A DNA stretch of 41,890 nucleotides from an uncultured Clostridia bacterium (GCA_947623955.1 CANQIP010000012.1:1-41890); one strand, 5' to 3'; numbered from the stretch's first letter, positions 18,119 through 26,233 are shown. Numbers and translations: made by a program. The notes: a model not told the origin generated them from the letters alone.

Positions 18119-18997
18119 ATGAGTTTGACGTACAGACTGGTTGACCGCATAATACGCAAAAAGGGCTTAAAACACCGCTTTGATATGCCGGAGGACGAGT
18201 TTTTAAATTTCCTGAAAACAAAGGAGCGTCCGACGGATCTGCCGAAATATATGTATAAGGAACTAAGCGTTAAAAGGACGGAGTTTGAGCAAAGACCGAT
18301 GTTCCGTCTGACGCGTAAGGACGGCTCGAACGGCAGAGCCGTGCTGTTTCTGCACGGCGGCGGGGGTATGTTCCCGCCGACGGCGTTTCATTACAAGTTC
18401 GCGCTGAAGATGGCGCAGAATTCACGCGCCGAGGTGTTTTTTCCGTTTTATCCGCTTGCGCCCGAGGCGACGGTCGATGAGTCGGCGGAGTGGGTTTTTA
18501 AGGCATACGATGAGATTTTAAAAGAGTACGCGGCTGATAAGATTACCGTCGTGGGCGACAGTGCGGGCGCGCTTTTGGCGGCAAGACTTGTCGGTCACAC
18601 GACGCGTAAGCCGCACGGCGTCGCGCTTATATCGCCCGTTACGGGTACGGATAACGACGACGAGGCGTACATAAAGGCAAAGCAAAACGACGTGCTTTTG
18701 TCGGAGTTTATAGTCGGCATGTCGGCAAAGCACTGGGGAAAGGATATACCTCTGTCGGATGGGCGCATGAATGCCGAGTATATTGATTTTACCGATTACC
18801 CGCCGACGCTGCTTTTCTACGGCACGGATGAAATGTTCGCGCCGCATATGGACAAGCTCATCGCGAACATAAAAAAGAACGGCGCGCATATAAAAGTGTA
18901 CGCCGGCAAGGGTATGTGCCACGACTGGGCGATCGTATCGTCCATACCCGAAGGGCGGCGCGCGCTTAAAAGGATATGTAAATTTATAAACGCGTAA
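18119..18997 (+). CDS. Alpha/beta hydrolase (HSL-type esterase/acetylesterase)
   Basis: A cytoplasmic serine esterase of the hormone-sensitive-lipase (Abhydrolase_3) family; no signal peptide. The oxyanion-hole motif is HGGGG (79-83), the nucleophile Ser148 is in GDSAG (146-150), and the other triad members are probably Asp237 in FYGTDEMFAP and His268 in GMCHDW. Length 292, normal. GGGAG lies 9 nt before the ATG. Monocistronic, with its own promoter and a strong hairpin terminator. Substrate unknown; small acyl esters or deacetylation of sugars taken up by the cell fit the carbohydrate-active neighbour but are inference. Confidence 0.88.
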   Translation: MSLTYRLVDRIIRKKGLKHRFDMPEDEFLNFLKTKERPTDLPKYMYKELSVKRTEFEQRPMFRLTRKDGSNGRAVLFLHGGGGMFPPTAFHYKFALKMAQNSRAEVFFPFYPLAPEATVDESAEWVFKAYDEILKEYAADKITVVGDSAGALLAARLVGHTTRKPHGVALISPVTGTDNDDEAYIKAKQNDVLLSEFIVGMSAKHWGKDIPLSDGRMNAEYIDFTDYPPTLLFYGTDEMFAPHMDKLIANIKKNGAHIKVYAGKGMCHDWAIVSSIPEGRRALKRICKFINA

Positions 18998-19000
18998 CGC

Positions 19001-19037
19001 AAAAACGGGGTCACTAAAATTTTAGTGTCCCCGTTTA
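19001..19037. terminator. Bidirectional terminator between hydrolase and GH2 gene
   Basis: AAACGGGG-T-CACTAAAA pairs with TTTTAGTG-T-CCCCGTTT, a 16-bp stem with one mismatch. A T-run follows on both strands, so it can end both the rightward hydrolase and the leftward GH2 transcripts. Confidence 0.8.
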
Positions 19038-19085
19038 TTTTAGTGTCCCCAATCTTTAGTGTCCCCATGGCGTTTTAATGTCCCC
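19021..19085 (+). repeat. Four direct copies of TTTAGTGTCCCC
   Basis: TTTAGTGTCCCC occurs at 19021-19032, 19039-19050 and 19055-19066, and once as TTTAATGTCCCC at 19074-19085, at 16-19 bp period. A near-inverted copy (GGGGTCACTAAA, 19007-19018) forms the terminator hairpin with the first. Confidence 0.85.
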
Positions 19086-19088
19086 GTA

Positions 19089-21482
19089 TTATATGACCTT
19101 GACAATATGCTCGCCCGTGTCAAGTCCGTCAGACTTTGCGGTGACTTTTATCTGTCCCGCTGCGTCGGCTTTTACAAGCAGCTGGCATTTGCCGTTAAAC
19201 GCGCGGCGCGTGTTTGTTTTTTCGCTGTCGTGGTCGGCGGGGTTGCCGTTGCCCGTGCCGAGCAGCTTGCCGCCGCTTATTTCAAAGCGTATTTTATTGT
19301 CGGCGGTCGGAACGGTATCGCCGTCGTTGTCGATTATATCAACGTTTATTATCGCCGTATCGCCGACGGCGATTTCGTTTTTATACGCGCTTAATTTTAC
19401 CGCGCACGGCTCGCCTATCGGCTTTATAATGTCCTCGGCGGTCTTTTGTCCGTTTTTGTATCCGACAGCCTTTATTTCGCCCGTTTCGCAGGTCACGTTT
19501 TCCCACGAAAGGTACCAGTTTCTTTCCATAGGCATTTTGCCGCAGCTTTTGCCGTTCACGAAAAGCTCGACCTCGTCGAGATTGGAGTAGCAGTAAAAAT
19601 TCACTGTTTCGCCCGCTGCAAAGCCGCTGCGGGGAAATACGTGCAGCGTCGGTTCATCCGTCCACCATGATTTATAATAGTAGTAATTATCCTTCTTAAA
19701 GCCGCAGTAGTCGAAAATGCCAAACTGCGAATACACCGCCGGATAGCCAAGCGGCGTCGGCTCTCCGCGATAGTCAAAGCCCGTCCAGAGAAAAATCCCC
19801 GAAAGGTACGGACGCTCCGCGAAATACTTCCACTCGTTCTCGGCTATGTCCTTCTTTACCGCCTTAATGCCGCTTTTTACCTTCTTTTCGTTGTCCGCGT
19901 CAAGCACGTAATACTGACCCCTGCTCTCGTCGGTAGCATAGCAGCCGCGCGTGCCGCTGTTTGACGACGCCTCTGTGATGATAACGGGCTGGTTCGGCAC
20001 TCGTTCATGGTAATCGTCCCACGCAAATCTGTTATAGTTAAAGCCCATAACGTCAAGGTACTTCGTCACGCCGATGTACGGCTCGGCGTTGTCGTAACGC
20101 CGTTCTCCGTCCCAGCACACGACAGCCGACGTGACGGGGCGCGTCGGGTCGAGCTTTTTGATTTCCGCGATCATGGTACGCGTCGCCCTTGCCGTTTCGG
20201 GGCGGTGCTGCGCGAATATTTCCTCGTTGCCTATGCCCCACAAAAAGATTGACGGGTGGTTCCTGTCGCGCTTTACCATTGACGTGAGGCTTTCGATGTC
20301 CTCGGGCGCGGACGACATGCGCCGCGTTTCCTCGAACACGAGCATACCGAGCCTGTCGCATATATCGAGAAGTTCCGGCGGCGCGGGGTAGTGCGAGCTC
20401 CTTACCGCGTTCGCGCCCATGCTTTTCATTTGCTTTACGCGGTACTCGTTCACGCTGTCGCTGTCGGGCACTGCAATTCCCACGCCCGCGTGGTCATAGT
20501 GACAGCACAAGCCCTGTATGCGGACGTGTCTGCCGTTCAGGTAAAAGCCGCCGTTACAGTCGAAACGCATATCCCTTATGCCGAAATTTACCTCGTATTC
20601 GTCGCAGACCGTTTCACCTACGTAAAGGCGCACTGTCGCGCTGTATAGGTACGGATTGTCCAAATCCCAGAGCGTCACGCTGTCGAGCGTCACCTCGCCC
20701 GAATACCGCGCACGCTCCCACGCGTCCACGGACACTGTTCCGTCCGTTTTGGCGATTGTATTTCCGCTGCCGTCCTTTATTTCCGCCTCGGCGCGTACGG
20801 ATTTTTCTTCAAAATTTCTGTTTAAAATATCGGCGTTTATTTTTACACGCGCCGTGCCGTTCGTTAAATCGGGCGCGGCTTGTACCGACACGCCCCACGG
20901 CTCGATATGTATGTTGCGGGTAATTTCAATGCGCGCCGGACGGTATATGCCGCCGCCCTCGTACCACCAGCCCTCGCGCTCGGACGCGTCGACGCGCACG
21001 GCGATTATGTTCTCGCCCGCGTTCAAAAAGTCGGTAATATCATAGTAAAATCCGCCGTAGCCGCTTGCGTGCGTTCCGACGTAGTACTCGTTCACGTAAA
21101 GAACGCTGTCGCGGTAAACGCCGTCGAAGTGAATGTATACGCGGTTTTCGTCAAGGTCGTCGGTAATCGTGATTTCCTTTCTGTACCACGCAACTCCGCC
21201 CTCCAGACAGCCGCCCGCGAACAGGCGGCTCCCGATGCTCTCCATTTCGGGAATATCGCGCATATCGGAGTTTTCGTTTGCTTTGAAACAATAATCCTTT
21301 TCGGGCAGGAAATCGTGCGGCAAATCGACGTTTCGCCACGCGGAGTCGTCAAAATCAAGCGCAGCCGCGCCTTTAAAGTGCGCACGCGCCTTCGCACCGC
21401 CCCAGCCGTCGGTCGGCTTTTTGGGCGTAATGTCTCCCTCGTAAAATTTCCAGTCCGTGTTTATATTGATTTTTTTACGCAT
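19089..21482 (-). CDS. Glycoside hydrolase family 2 (beta-galactosidase-like)
   Basis: A retaining glycosidase, probably cytoplasmic since no signal peptide is seen. Of 797 residues, about 1-175 form the sugar-binding domain (with GGVAWYRKEI), 185-300 an Ig-like sandwich, and 305-590 the TIM barrel. The acid/base is Glu420 in FLWGIGNEE and the nucleophile Glu504 in PVIITEASS. FLWTGFDYRGEPTP follows. The C-terminus holds DUF4982-like and Ig-like domains. GH2 also covers beta-glucuronidases and mannosidases; domain layout favours beta-galactosidase but the substrate is not certain. The ATG at 21482 has GGAGG 8 nt upstream. Monocistronic, with its own promoter. Confidence 0.92.
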   Translation of the reverse strand: MRKKININTDWKFYEGDITPKKPTDGWGGAKARAHFKGAAALDFDDSAWRNVDLPHDFLPEKDYCFKANENSDMRDIPEMESIGSRLFAGGCLEGGVAWYRKEITITDDLDENRVYIHFDGVYRDSVLYVNEYYVGTHASGYGGFYYDITDFLNAGENIIAVRVDASEREGWWYEGGGIYRPARIEITRNIHIEPWGVSVQAAPDLTNGTARVKINADILNRNFEEKSVRAEAEIKDGSGNTIAKTDGTVSVDAWERARYSGEVTLDSVTLWDLDNPYLYSATVRLYVGETVCDEYEVNFGIRDMRFDCNGGFYLNGRHVRIQGLCCHYDHAGVGIAVPDSDSVNEYRVKQMKSMGANAVRSSHYPAPPELLDICDRLGMLVFEETRRMSSAPEDIESLTSMVKRDRNHPSIFLWGIGNEEIFAQHRPETARATRTMIAEIKKLDPTRPVTSAVVCWDGERRYDNAEPYIGVTKYLDVMGFNYNRFAWDDYHERVPNQPVIITEASSNSGTRGCYATDESRGQYYVLDADNEKKVKSGIKAVKKDIAENEWKYFAERPYLSGIFLWTGFDYRGEPTPLGYPAVYSQFGIFDYCGFKKDNYYYYKSWWTDEPTLHVFPRSGFAAGETVNFYCYSNLDEVELFVNGKSCGKMPMERNWYLSWENVTCETGEIKAVGYKNGQKTAEDIIKPIGEPCAVKLSAYKNEIAVGDTAIINVDIIDNDGDTVPTADNKIRFEISGGKLLGTGNGNPADHDSEKTNTRRAFNGKCQLLVKADAAGQIKVTAKSDGLDTGEHIVKVI

Positions 21483-21516
21483 ATTTTCGTCCTCCGTCCG
21501 CGCTGTGTTCACCGTT

Positions 21517-21545
21517 ATTATAATTCTTTTCTCTGTAAATGTAAA
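21517..21545 (-). promoter_or_regulatory. Promoter of the GH2 gene
   Basis: TTTACA (21540-21545) and TATAAT (21517-21522), 17-bp spacer, about 30 nt before the ATG. Confidence 0.75.
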
Positions 21546-21657
21546 CATAAAAATGTGACTTTTCCGTTGTAAAATATGTAAAAATTTGTTGTAATACGTT
21601 TAATAAGCTGTTTTATATTTTTTATTAAGGGGGAAAGCGCAAAAACAGCGCGGATAT

Positions 21658-22479
21658 ATGAAACGTATAGTCTTTGAAAAGTGGCAGATAAAAAAGCTGC
21701 TCGCATGGTTCCTCGGTTTCGTAATCATAGGCGGCGGTTACATATGCTACACCACGTACACGCTCTACCGGGACAAGTCCGCTGAGGAGTATTACTGGCA
21801 GAAGAATATGCTCAACCGTGAGGCGGAGGCTATAGGCGCGCAGCAGGTCGGCGCGGAGACGACGCGCGTGTTCACGGGTACGTATCTCGAAAGCGTCAAG
21901 GAGGTCGCTCTGCGCAGCAGCTATTACCGCGTCGTGTGCAGTATATGGTTCCGCTGGAAGGGCGACGACGACCTCGACATGGTGAACAACTTCCATATCT
22001 ACAACGGCACGACGAACAAGCTTGAGGTCATGGAGGACACGATGATCAACGGCTGGCACTACCAGCGCTGCCGCCTCGACGTGACGGTGAACAACGATTT
22101 CTGGACGGTGCGTTTCCCGCTTGAGTCGCATCAGATGCGTTTCTACATAGAGCCCAACATGCCCGCGAAAAGAGTCATTCTCGAAAAGGACGGCGACAAC
22201 AGCTCGTACAATCCGAATATAGGCATACCGGGCTTTTACATTGTGCGTCACGACACGGCTGAATTTACGCAGGTATACGACACGTCCTACGGCAAAAACA
22301 GCGACGACGAGATCACATCGGAGTTTATGACGCAGTTTGAGATCAACAGGAGTGGTCTGGGGCTGTACGCGAAGTGCTTTATCGCGCTGTTCGGACGCGT
22401 AATGAGCTTTACGCTGATGTTTATAGTTATACTCGGTCATATACTCATGCCGCTGTCGGCGTATATGGCGACGGTATGA
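21658..22479 (+). CDS. Membrane protein resembling a pentameric ligand-gated ion channel extracellular domain
   Basis: 273 residues: a basic N-terminus, a membrane helix (about 13-33), an extracytoplasmic domain (about 40-230), and a second membrane helix (about 236-262) near the end. By eye the middle follows the beta-strand pattern of bacterial pLGICs such as GLIC: TGTYLESV (73-80) then VCSIWFRWKGDDD (93-105) match the TGIYLIES...LSLSWKDRR region; DVTVNNDFWTVRFPLESHQM (141-160) matches the DFRRYPFDSQTL region; and FEINRSGLGLYAKCF (227-241) matches the start of M1. Helices M2-M4 of a real channel are missing, and there is no Cys-loop pair. Ribosome binding site is poor (AAGGGGGAAA is over 20 nt upstream). 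First of a rightward cluster. I know no named family for it; channel homology is an inference. Confidence 0.6.
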   Translation: MKRIVFEKWQIKKLLAWFLGFVIIGGGYICYTTYTLYRDKSAEEYYWQKNMLNREAEAIGAQQVGAETTRVFTGTYLESVKEVALRSSYYRVVCSIWFRWKGDDDLDMVNNFHIYNGTTNKLEVMEDTMINGWHYQRCRLDVTVNNDFWTVRFPLESHQMRFYIEPNMPAKRVILEKDGDNSSYNPNIGIPGFYIVRHDTAEFTQVYDTSYGKNSDDEITSEFMTQFEINRSGLGLYAKCFIALFGRVMSFTLMFIVILGHILMPLSAYMATV

Positions 22480-22502
22480 TTTCGGAAAGGAGAGTTGGGG
22501 TT

Positions 22503-23231
22503 ATGAAAGATTACGCTATCGGTCTTGTCGCGGTAAAATGGAGCCGCGGAAGAATAGTTTTGCTCGTTATTCTCGCCGTGCTGAGCCTGCTTATACAGAA
22601 ATACATATCGGCAAATCCGTATCTGCCGCTGTGGCTCGACGGTTTCGGGCCGTTTTTCGCGGCGGCTGTGGACGGGCCCGTTTTCGGCGCGGCAGTGTCG
22701 GCGTTATGGCTTATATTAAGCATTGCCGTGAACGGTTTTTCCGTTCACTCGTTTTTGCTGATACTGATGTTCGCGATAATGGCGGCGATATTCGGTGCGA
22801 TGTTCCGTCTCGGATTTTTCGGGAACAAGAAAACCGTTCCGTTCGCGTTCGCGGTGCTGATTTTGGTTGATACCCTCACCGCCGTCGCGACAAGTATGGC
22901 TCTTTACGGAGAATCGACGTTTACAAATATTATAACCACATTCATTCACGGTCTTATGACCTCGCTCGGCGTACACGGACTTATAGCCGGAACGGTGTCG
23001 TATATGGCCGCGAGCATTGTGGATAAGGCGATCATTATCGCGGTTATATTCCTTATATTTAAGGTCATGCCGCAGAAAATTGCCGATTTCTTTGCCATAA
23101 ACAAGAAAATTCCCGTCGCCGTGTTCGCGAAAACGAAGGAGGACGGGGAATTTCAGGATGAAAAAGACAAACTCATGCATAACGCTCAGGAAAAAATCGA
23201 GCAGAAGAAAAGCGCGGAGGCGGTAAAATGA
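22503..23231 (+). CDS. ECF-transporter S-component-like membrane protein
   Basis: A 242-residue integral membrane protein with five or six hydrophobic segments (about 14-32, 45-75, 80-105, 110-133, 150-205). The stretch GPFFAAAVDGPVFGAAVSAL (about 48-67) and the C-terminal SIVDKAIIIAVIFLIFKVMP have the pattern of energy-coupling-factor S components, which bind vitamins or metals and pair with an EcfT/EcfA module. No EcfA or EcfT gene is in the window. A charged Lys/Glu tail follows. AAAGGAGA lies about 10 nt before the ATG; the gene starts 23 bp after the channel-like gene and overlaps the next by 4 nt, so the three are likely one operon. Substrate unknown. Confidence 0.65.
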   Translation: MKDYAIGLVAVKWSRGRIVLLVILAVLSLLIQKYISANPYLPLWLDGFGPFFAAAVDGPVFGAAVSALWLILSIAVNGFSVHSFLLILMFAIMAAIFGAMFRLGFFGNKKTVPFAFAVLILVDTLTAVATSMALYGESTFTNIITTFIHGLMTSLGVHGLIAGTVSYMAASIVDKAIIIAVIFLIFKVMPQKIADFFAINKKIPVAVFAKTKEDGEFQDEKDKLMHNAQEKIEQKKSAEAVK

Positions 23232-23923
23232 GAGAGCAGATAAGTAATGTCATTTACGGTCAGAAAACAAAGGGTCGCTCGACCGTGTACTACGACTGGT
23301 TCATAATGGTTGTCGCGATCGCGAGCGTTGTGCCGATGATGTTCCGCGGCGCGCTTTCGCAGTGGATGCAAATACTTGAATCAATCACGGTTTACATACT
23401 GTTTTTCGACTATATTTTGAGGTGGATAACGCACGATTTCAGAATGAAAAACCACTCGATTTGGGCGTTCTTCATTTATCCGTTCACGCCGCTGGCGATT
23501 ATGGATATTGCGGGTATACTCCCGACACTGGGACTTCTGCCGCCTACCTTTATGATTTTGAGGGTGCTGCGCCTTGTAAAGCTTGCGCAGTACTCGCAAA
23601 GCTGCAGACGCGTCATGAACGTGTTCCGCAGTCAGGCAAAAACGCTTTGCTCGGTGCTTATAATCGCGATGCCTGCAGGTATCGTTACGGCGGGCTTTAT
23701 GTTTGTTCGGACTTATGCTGCGCAAGGACGGAAAGGTCTCATGGAAAAAGCTGCCGCTCGCAGCCGTTATTTACGTGGTCGCGGCGTCGTTTTTGTCGGC
23801 GGCTATCGCGATGTGGCGCACTGGCGCGCCAAACAGCGGTTGGGAACTTGTATTTTTCAGCATGGCGCGGTCGCGCGGCGTTCCCGTGTTCTTTTCGGCG
23901 GCGTTCGGCGCGGGTGTGCTTAA
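23228..23923 (+). CDS. Voltage-sensor-like (S1-S4) membrane protein, probably frameshifted at its 3' end
   Basis: The 231-residue reading begins with an ATGA overlap with the S-component-like gene. Residues 1-130 look like a voltage-sensor domain: S1 (about 21-40), S2 with FFDYILRW, S3 with PLAIMDIAGILP, and S4 with MILRVLRLVKLAQ, arginine or lysine every third position. No pore signature (such as TVGYGD) follows. A hydrophobic segment ending VTAGFM runs up to about 23701; after that this frame becomes Arg/Gly-rich and implausible, while a neighbouring frame (from 23703) continues as membrane protein. Removing one T near 23702-23704 joins them into one 274-residue protein. The last ~75 residues of this reading are thus probably not real. 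Confidence 0.6.
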   Translation: MREQISNVIYGQKTKGRSTVYYDWFIMVVAIASVVPMMFRGALSQWMQILESITVYILFFDYILRWITHDFRMKNHSIWAFFIYPFTPLAIMDIAGILPTLGLLPPTFMILRVLRLVKLAQYSQSCRRVMNVFRSQAKTLCSVLIIAMPAGIVTAGFMFVRTYAAQGRKGLMEKAAARSRYLRGRGVVFVGGYRDVAHWRAKQRLGTCIFQHGAVARRSRVLFGGVRRGCA

Positions 23924-24053
23924 AGTCATAGACACCGCCGTGTTGTGCGTACTGCTGCCGATTTTGTACAAGCTTACGCCGAAAAGGTTTAAAAACGAGT
24001 ATTACAAGGAAAAACTCACATGGAAATCTCCGTTTAAGGAGAACTCAAATTAA
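23703..24053 (+). CDS. S-component-like C-terminal membrane segment (likely continuation of the preceding gene)
   Basis: A 116-residue frame without a convincing start or ribosome binding site. It reads FGLMLRKDGKVSWKKLPLAA then several hydrophobic segments and VIDTAVLCVLLPILYKLTP, which closely parallels VDKAIIIAVIFLIFKVMP at the end of the S-component-like gene upstream. It is either the C-terminal half of the voltage-sensor-like gene after a one-base frameshift, or the remnant of a second S-component gene joined by deletion. It ends just before the 24057 terminator. Confidence 0.55.
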   Translation: MFGLMLRKDGKVSWKKLPLAAVIYVVAASFLSAAIAMWRTGAPNSGWELVFFSMARSRGVPVFFSAAFGAGVLKVIDTAVLCVLLPILYKLTPKRFKNEYYKEKLTWKSPFKENSN

Positions 24054-24056
24054 AAG

Positions 24057-24092
24057 TAAAAGGCTTGAAACCGCATGGTTTCAAGCCTTTTT
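24057..24092. terminator. Bidirectional terminator
   Basis: AAAAGGCTTGAAACC, loop GCAT, GGTTTCAAGCCTTTTTT: a 13-bp perfect stem with A-run and T-run flanks. It ends the rightward membrane cluster and the leftward trpEG transcript, whose stop codon lies at its edge. Confidence 0.93.
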
Positions 24093-24655
24093 TACATATT
24101 AAGAAAGTTCTTTATTATTTTCTTACCGTCGGGCGTGAGGACGGATTCGGGGTGGAACTGTATTCCGTAAACGGGTCGCTCCGCGTGTCTTACACCCATA
24201 ATGCAGCCGTCGTCGCTGCGGGCCGTTATGTTAAGGCAATCGGGAAGCGTGTCCTCGTCAATCACGAGCGAGTGGTACCTGCCCACCTCCGTACGCGCGG
24301 AAAGTCCGTCGAATATCGGGCAGTCCATATCGATCGTCACAACGTCGCTCTTGCCGTGCATTATGCGCGGCGCGTGAGTTATCCTGCAGCCGAACGCCTC
24401 GCCTATCGCCTGATGTCCGAGACACACGCCGAGAATGGGTATATTCCCCGCGTTTTTGATAAGCTCGATACATATTCCCGCGTCCGCGGGGTAACCCGGT
24501 CCGGGCGACAGTATGATGCGGCTCGGGTTTTTGCTTATTACCTCATCGACCGTTATTTTGTCGTTGCGGTACACCTCTATGTCGGGGTTTATCTCGCCGA
24601 TGTACTGGCAGAGGTTGTACGTGAACGAGTCGTAATTGTCTATAACTATAATCAT
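24092..24655 (-). CDS. trpG: Anthranilate synthase component II (glutamine amidotransferase)
   Basis: Supplies ammonia from glutamine to TrpE. A class I amidotransferase of 187 residues: the oxyanion loop SPGPGYP (50-56), nucleophile Cys78 in GVCLGHQAIGEAFG, and His168/Glu170 in FHPES. Overlaps the trpE end by 4 nt (ATGA), so it is translationally coupled. PabA proteins are very similar and one copy can serve both folate and tryptophan pathways; pairing with a TrpE that has the feedback motif favours TrpG. No trpD, trpC, trpF, trpB or trpA follows: a strong terminator lies at the stop codon. Confidence 0.93.
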   Translation of the reverse strand: MIIVIDNYDSFTYNLCQYIGEINPDIEVYRNDKITVDEVISKNPSRIILSPGPGYPADAGICIELIKNAGNIPILGVCLGHQAIGEAFGCRITHAPRIMHGKSDVVTIDMDCPIFDGLSARTEVGRYHSLVIDEDTLPDCLNITARSDDGCIMGVRHAERPVYGIQFHPESVLTPDGKKIIKNFLNM

Positions 24656-26124
24656 ACTATATCACCCGCCTCCTCTATGGCTTTGAGCACAGCCGACGCT
24701 TTGTTTACGGACTCGCGGTACTCGTACTCCGGTTCGGAATCGTACACTATACCGCCGCCAGCCTGTACGTGCGCCTTGCCGTCCTTGAACACGCCTGTGC
24801 GTATCGTGATACAACTGTCGAAGTTGCCGTTAAAGCTGATGTAGCCTATCGCGCCGCCGTATACGCAGCGTTTCGTGTTTTCAAGCTCGTCTATAATTTC
24901 CATGGCGCGGATTTTCGGCGCGCCCGAGAGAGTACCGGCAGGCAGCGTCGCGCCGAGCGCGTCAAAGCACGTTTTGTCCTTTCGGAGCTTACCCTCGACG
25001 TCGGATATTATGTGCATTACGTGCGAGAACCGTTCGACGTACTTAAACCGTGTCACCTTTACCGAGCCGTACTCGCTGACGCGTCCTATGTCGTTGCGTC
25101 CGAGGTCTACAAGCATCGTGTGTTCCGCTATTTCCTTTTCGTCCTTTAACAAGCCCTTTTCAAGCTCCACGTCCTCCTCGACCGTCTTGCCGCGCGGACG
25201 CGTTCCGGCTATAGGGCCCGTGTGTACAATGCCATCCTCCACTCTCACAAGCATTTCGGGCGACGCACCGACTATCTGATAATCCCCGAAATCGAGGTAG
25301 TACATGTACGGCGACGGGTTTATCAGCCGCAGCGCGCGGTAGACGTTGAACGGGCTGACGTTCGTTTCGACCGTGAACCGCTGCGATGGCACGACCTGGA
25401 ATATGTCGCCGTTTTTGATATACTCCTTCGCCTTTTCGACGTTTTTGCAAAACTGCTCCTTCGTCATGTTCGACACGGGCTTTGAGGTCGAAATTTGTAC
25501 GTTCTTTTCCTTTACCGCAAGCGGCGACAAATCCTCCATTTCACGCCGTATTTCGAGCAGTCTGTCGGCTGCTGTTTTGTACTGCGTCTCTATGTCGCCG
25601 TCGGCGTGAATATTCACGATTATGACTATCTTCTGCCTGATGTGGTCGAACGCTATTATCTCGTCCGTCAGCATAAACTGCATATCGGGAACGCCGAGCT
25701 CGTCGGGGTTGCTGTTTGGAAGTTCCTCGTACTGCCGTATTATGTCGTAGGCGAAAAAGCCGACCGCGCCGCCGTTAAACGACGGTATATCGTCAAGCTT
25801 CGGGGCTTTGTACGCCGACACTATCCTTTCGAGCTCCTCCATCGGCTTACCCGTGTACGTCCGCGTATTGCCGTCGCAGTCGGTGACGGTTATCTCGCTT
25901 TCGAGGCTCTTAAACGTCAGGAACGGCTTTCTGCCTATAAACGAATAACGCGCCGTGACGTGGTTCTGACCGATACTTTCAAGCAAAAAGCAGTCCTTTT
26001 CGGTACGCATACGCTTGAAAACGCTTATCGGCGTGTCCATGTCGGCATAGCACTCCGTCGTAAGCGGTATTATGTTGTAATCCTTCGAGAGCGTTTTTAC
26101 CTCGTCCTGTGTCAGATTGAACAT
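24652..26124 (-). CDS. trpE: Anthranilate synthase component I
   Basis: Converts chorismate with ammonia from TrpG to anthranilate, the first step of tryptophan synthesis. The 490 residues carry LLES at 47-50, the element that binds tryptophan for feedback inhibition and which argues for TrpE over PabB. The C-terminal chorismate-binding domain shows TGPIAGTRPRGKT, DLGRNDIGRVSEYGSV, GTLSGAPKIRAMEII and a final GGGIVYDSEPEYEYRE. The ATG has AGGA 6 nt upstream. Expression is probably controlled in the 100-nt leader (see the hairpin and NAG repeats upstream). Confidence 0.95.
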   Translation of the reverse strand: MFNLTQDEVKTLSKDYNIIPLTTECYADMDTPISVFKRMRTEKDCFLLESIGQNHVTARYSFIGRKPFLTFKSLESEITVTDCDGNTRTYTGKPMEELERIVSAYKAPKLDDIPSFNGGAVGFFAYDIIRQYEELPNSNPDELGVPDMQFMLTDEIIAFDHIRQKIVIIVNIHADGDIETQYKTAADRLLEIRREMEDLSPLAVKEKNVQISTSKPVSNMTKEQFCKNVEKAKEYIKNGDIFQVVPSQRFTVETNVSPFNVYRALRLINPSPYMYYLDFGDYQIVGASPEMLVRVEDGIVHTGPIAGTRPRGKTVEEDVELEKGLLKDEKEIAEHTMLVDLGRNDIGRVSEYGSVKVTRFKYVERFSHVMHIISDVEGKLRKDKTCFDALGATLPAGTLSGAPKIRAMEIIDELENTKRCVYGGAIGYISFNGNFDSCITIRTGVFKDGKAHVQAGGGIVYDSEPEYEYRESVNKASAVLKAIEEAGDIV

Positions 26125-26155
26125 TCTCTATCCTACCCTTTCCGTATGTTATATG

Positions 26156-26186
26156 AAAAACGCCTTTTTCGCATCAGAAAAAGACG
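26156..26186 (-). terminator. Terminator-like hairpin in the trpE leader (attenuator candidate)
   Basis: On the minus strand CGTCTTTTTC and GAAAAAGGCG pair as a 10-bp stem with a 6-nt loop, followed by five T. It lies between the trpE promoter and the trpE start, so it can cut short trpE transcription; it may also end read-through from the heparinase-like gene. Confidence 0.75.
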
Positions 26187-26205
26187 TATAATTCTATTCA
26201 TTTTA

Positions 26206-26228
26206 CTCGTCTCATCTAATCTCGTCTG
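26206..26228 (-). promoter_or_regulatory. Five NAG triplets at 5-nt period (TRAP-site-like)
   Basis: The predicted trpE transcript begins with CAG, GAG, UAG, GAG, GAG, each separated by exactly 2 nt. This is the spacing of (G/U)AG repeats bound by the trp RNA-binding attenuation protein in Bacillus, where there are about eleven. GAGACG within the repeats can also pair with CGUCUU in the left arm of the terminator hairpin. Confidence 0.5.
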
Positions 26229-26233
26229 CCGAT

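Noticed and set aside
21625-22440. A 271-codon open frame on the minus strand opposite the channel-like gene
   Set aside because: Low-complexity Arg/His/Val-rich product without ribosome binding site; a shadow of the GC-rich coding strand.
23690-23715. Programmed ribosomal frameshift in the voltage-sensor-like gene
   Set aside because: No recognisable slippery heptamer, stop-codon stimulus or downstream structure was evident; a simple one-base indel or gene fusion is the more economical reading.
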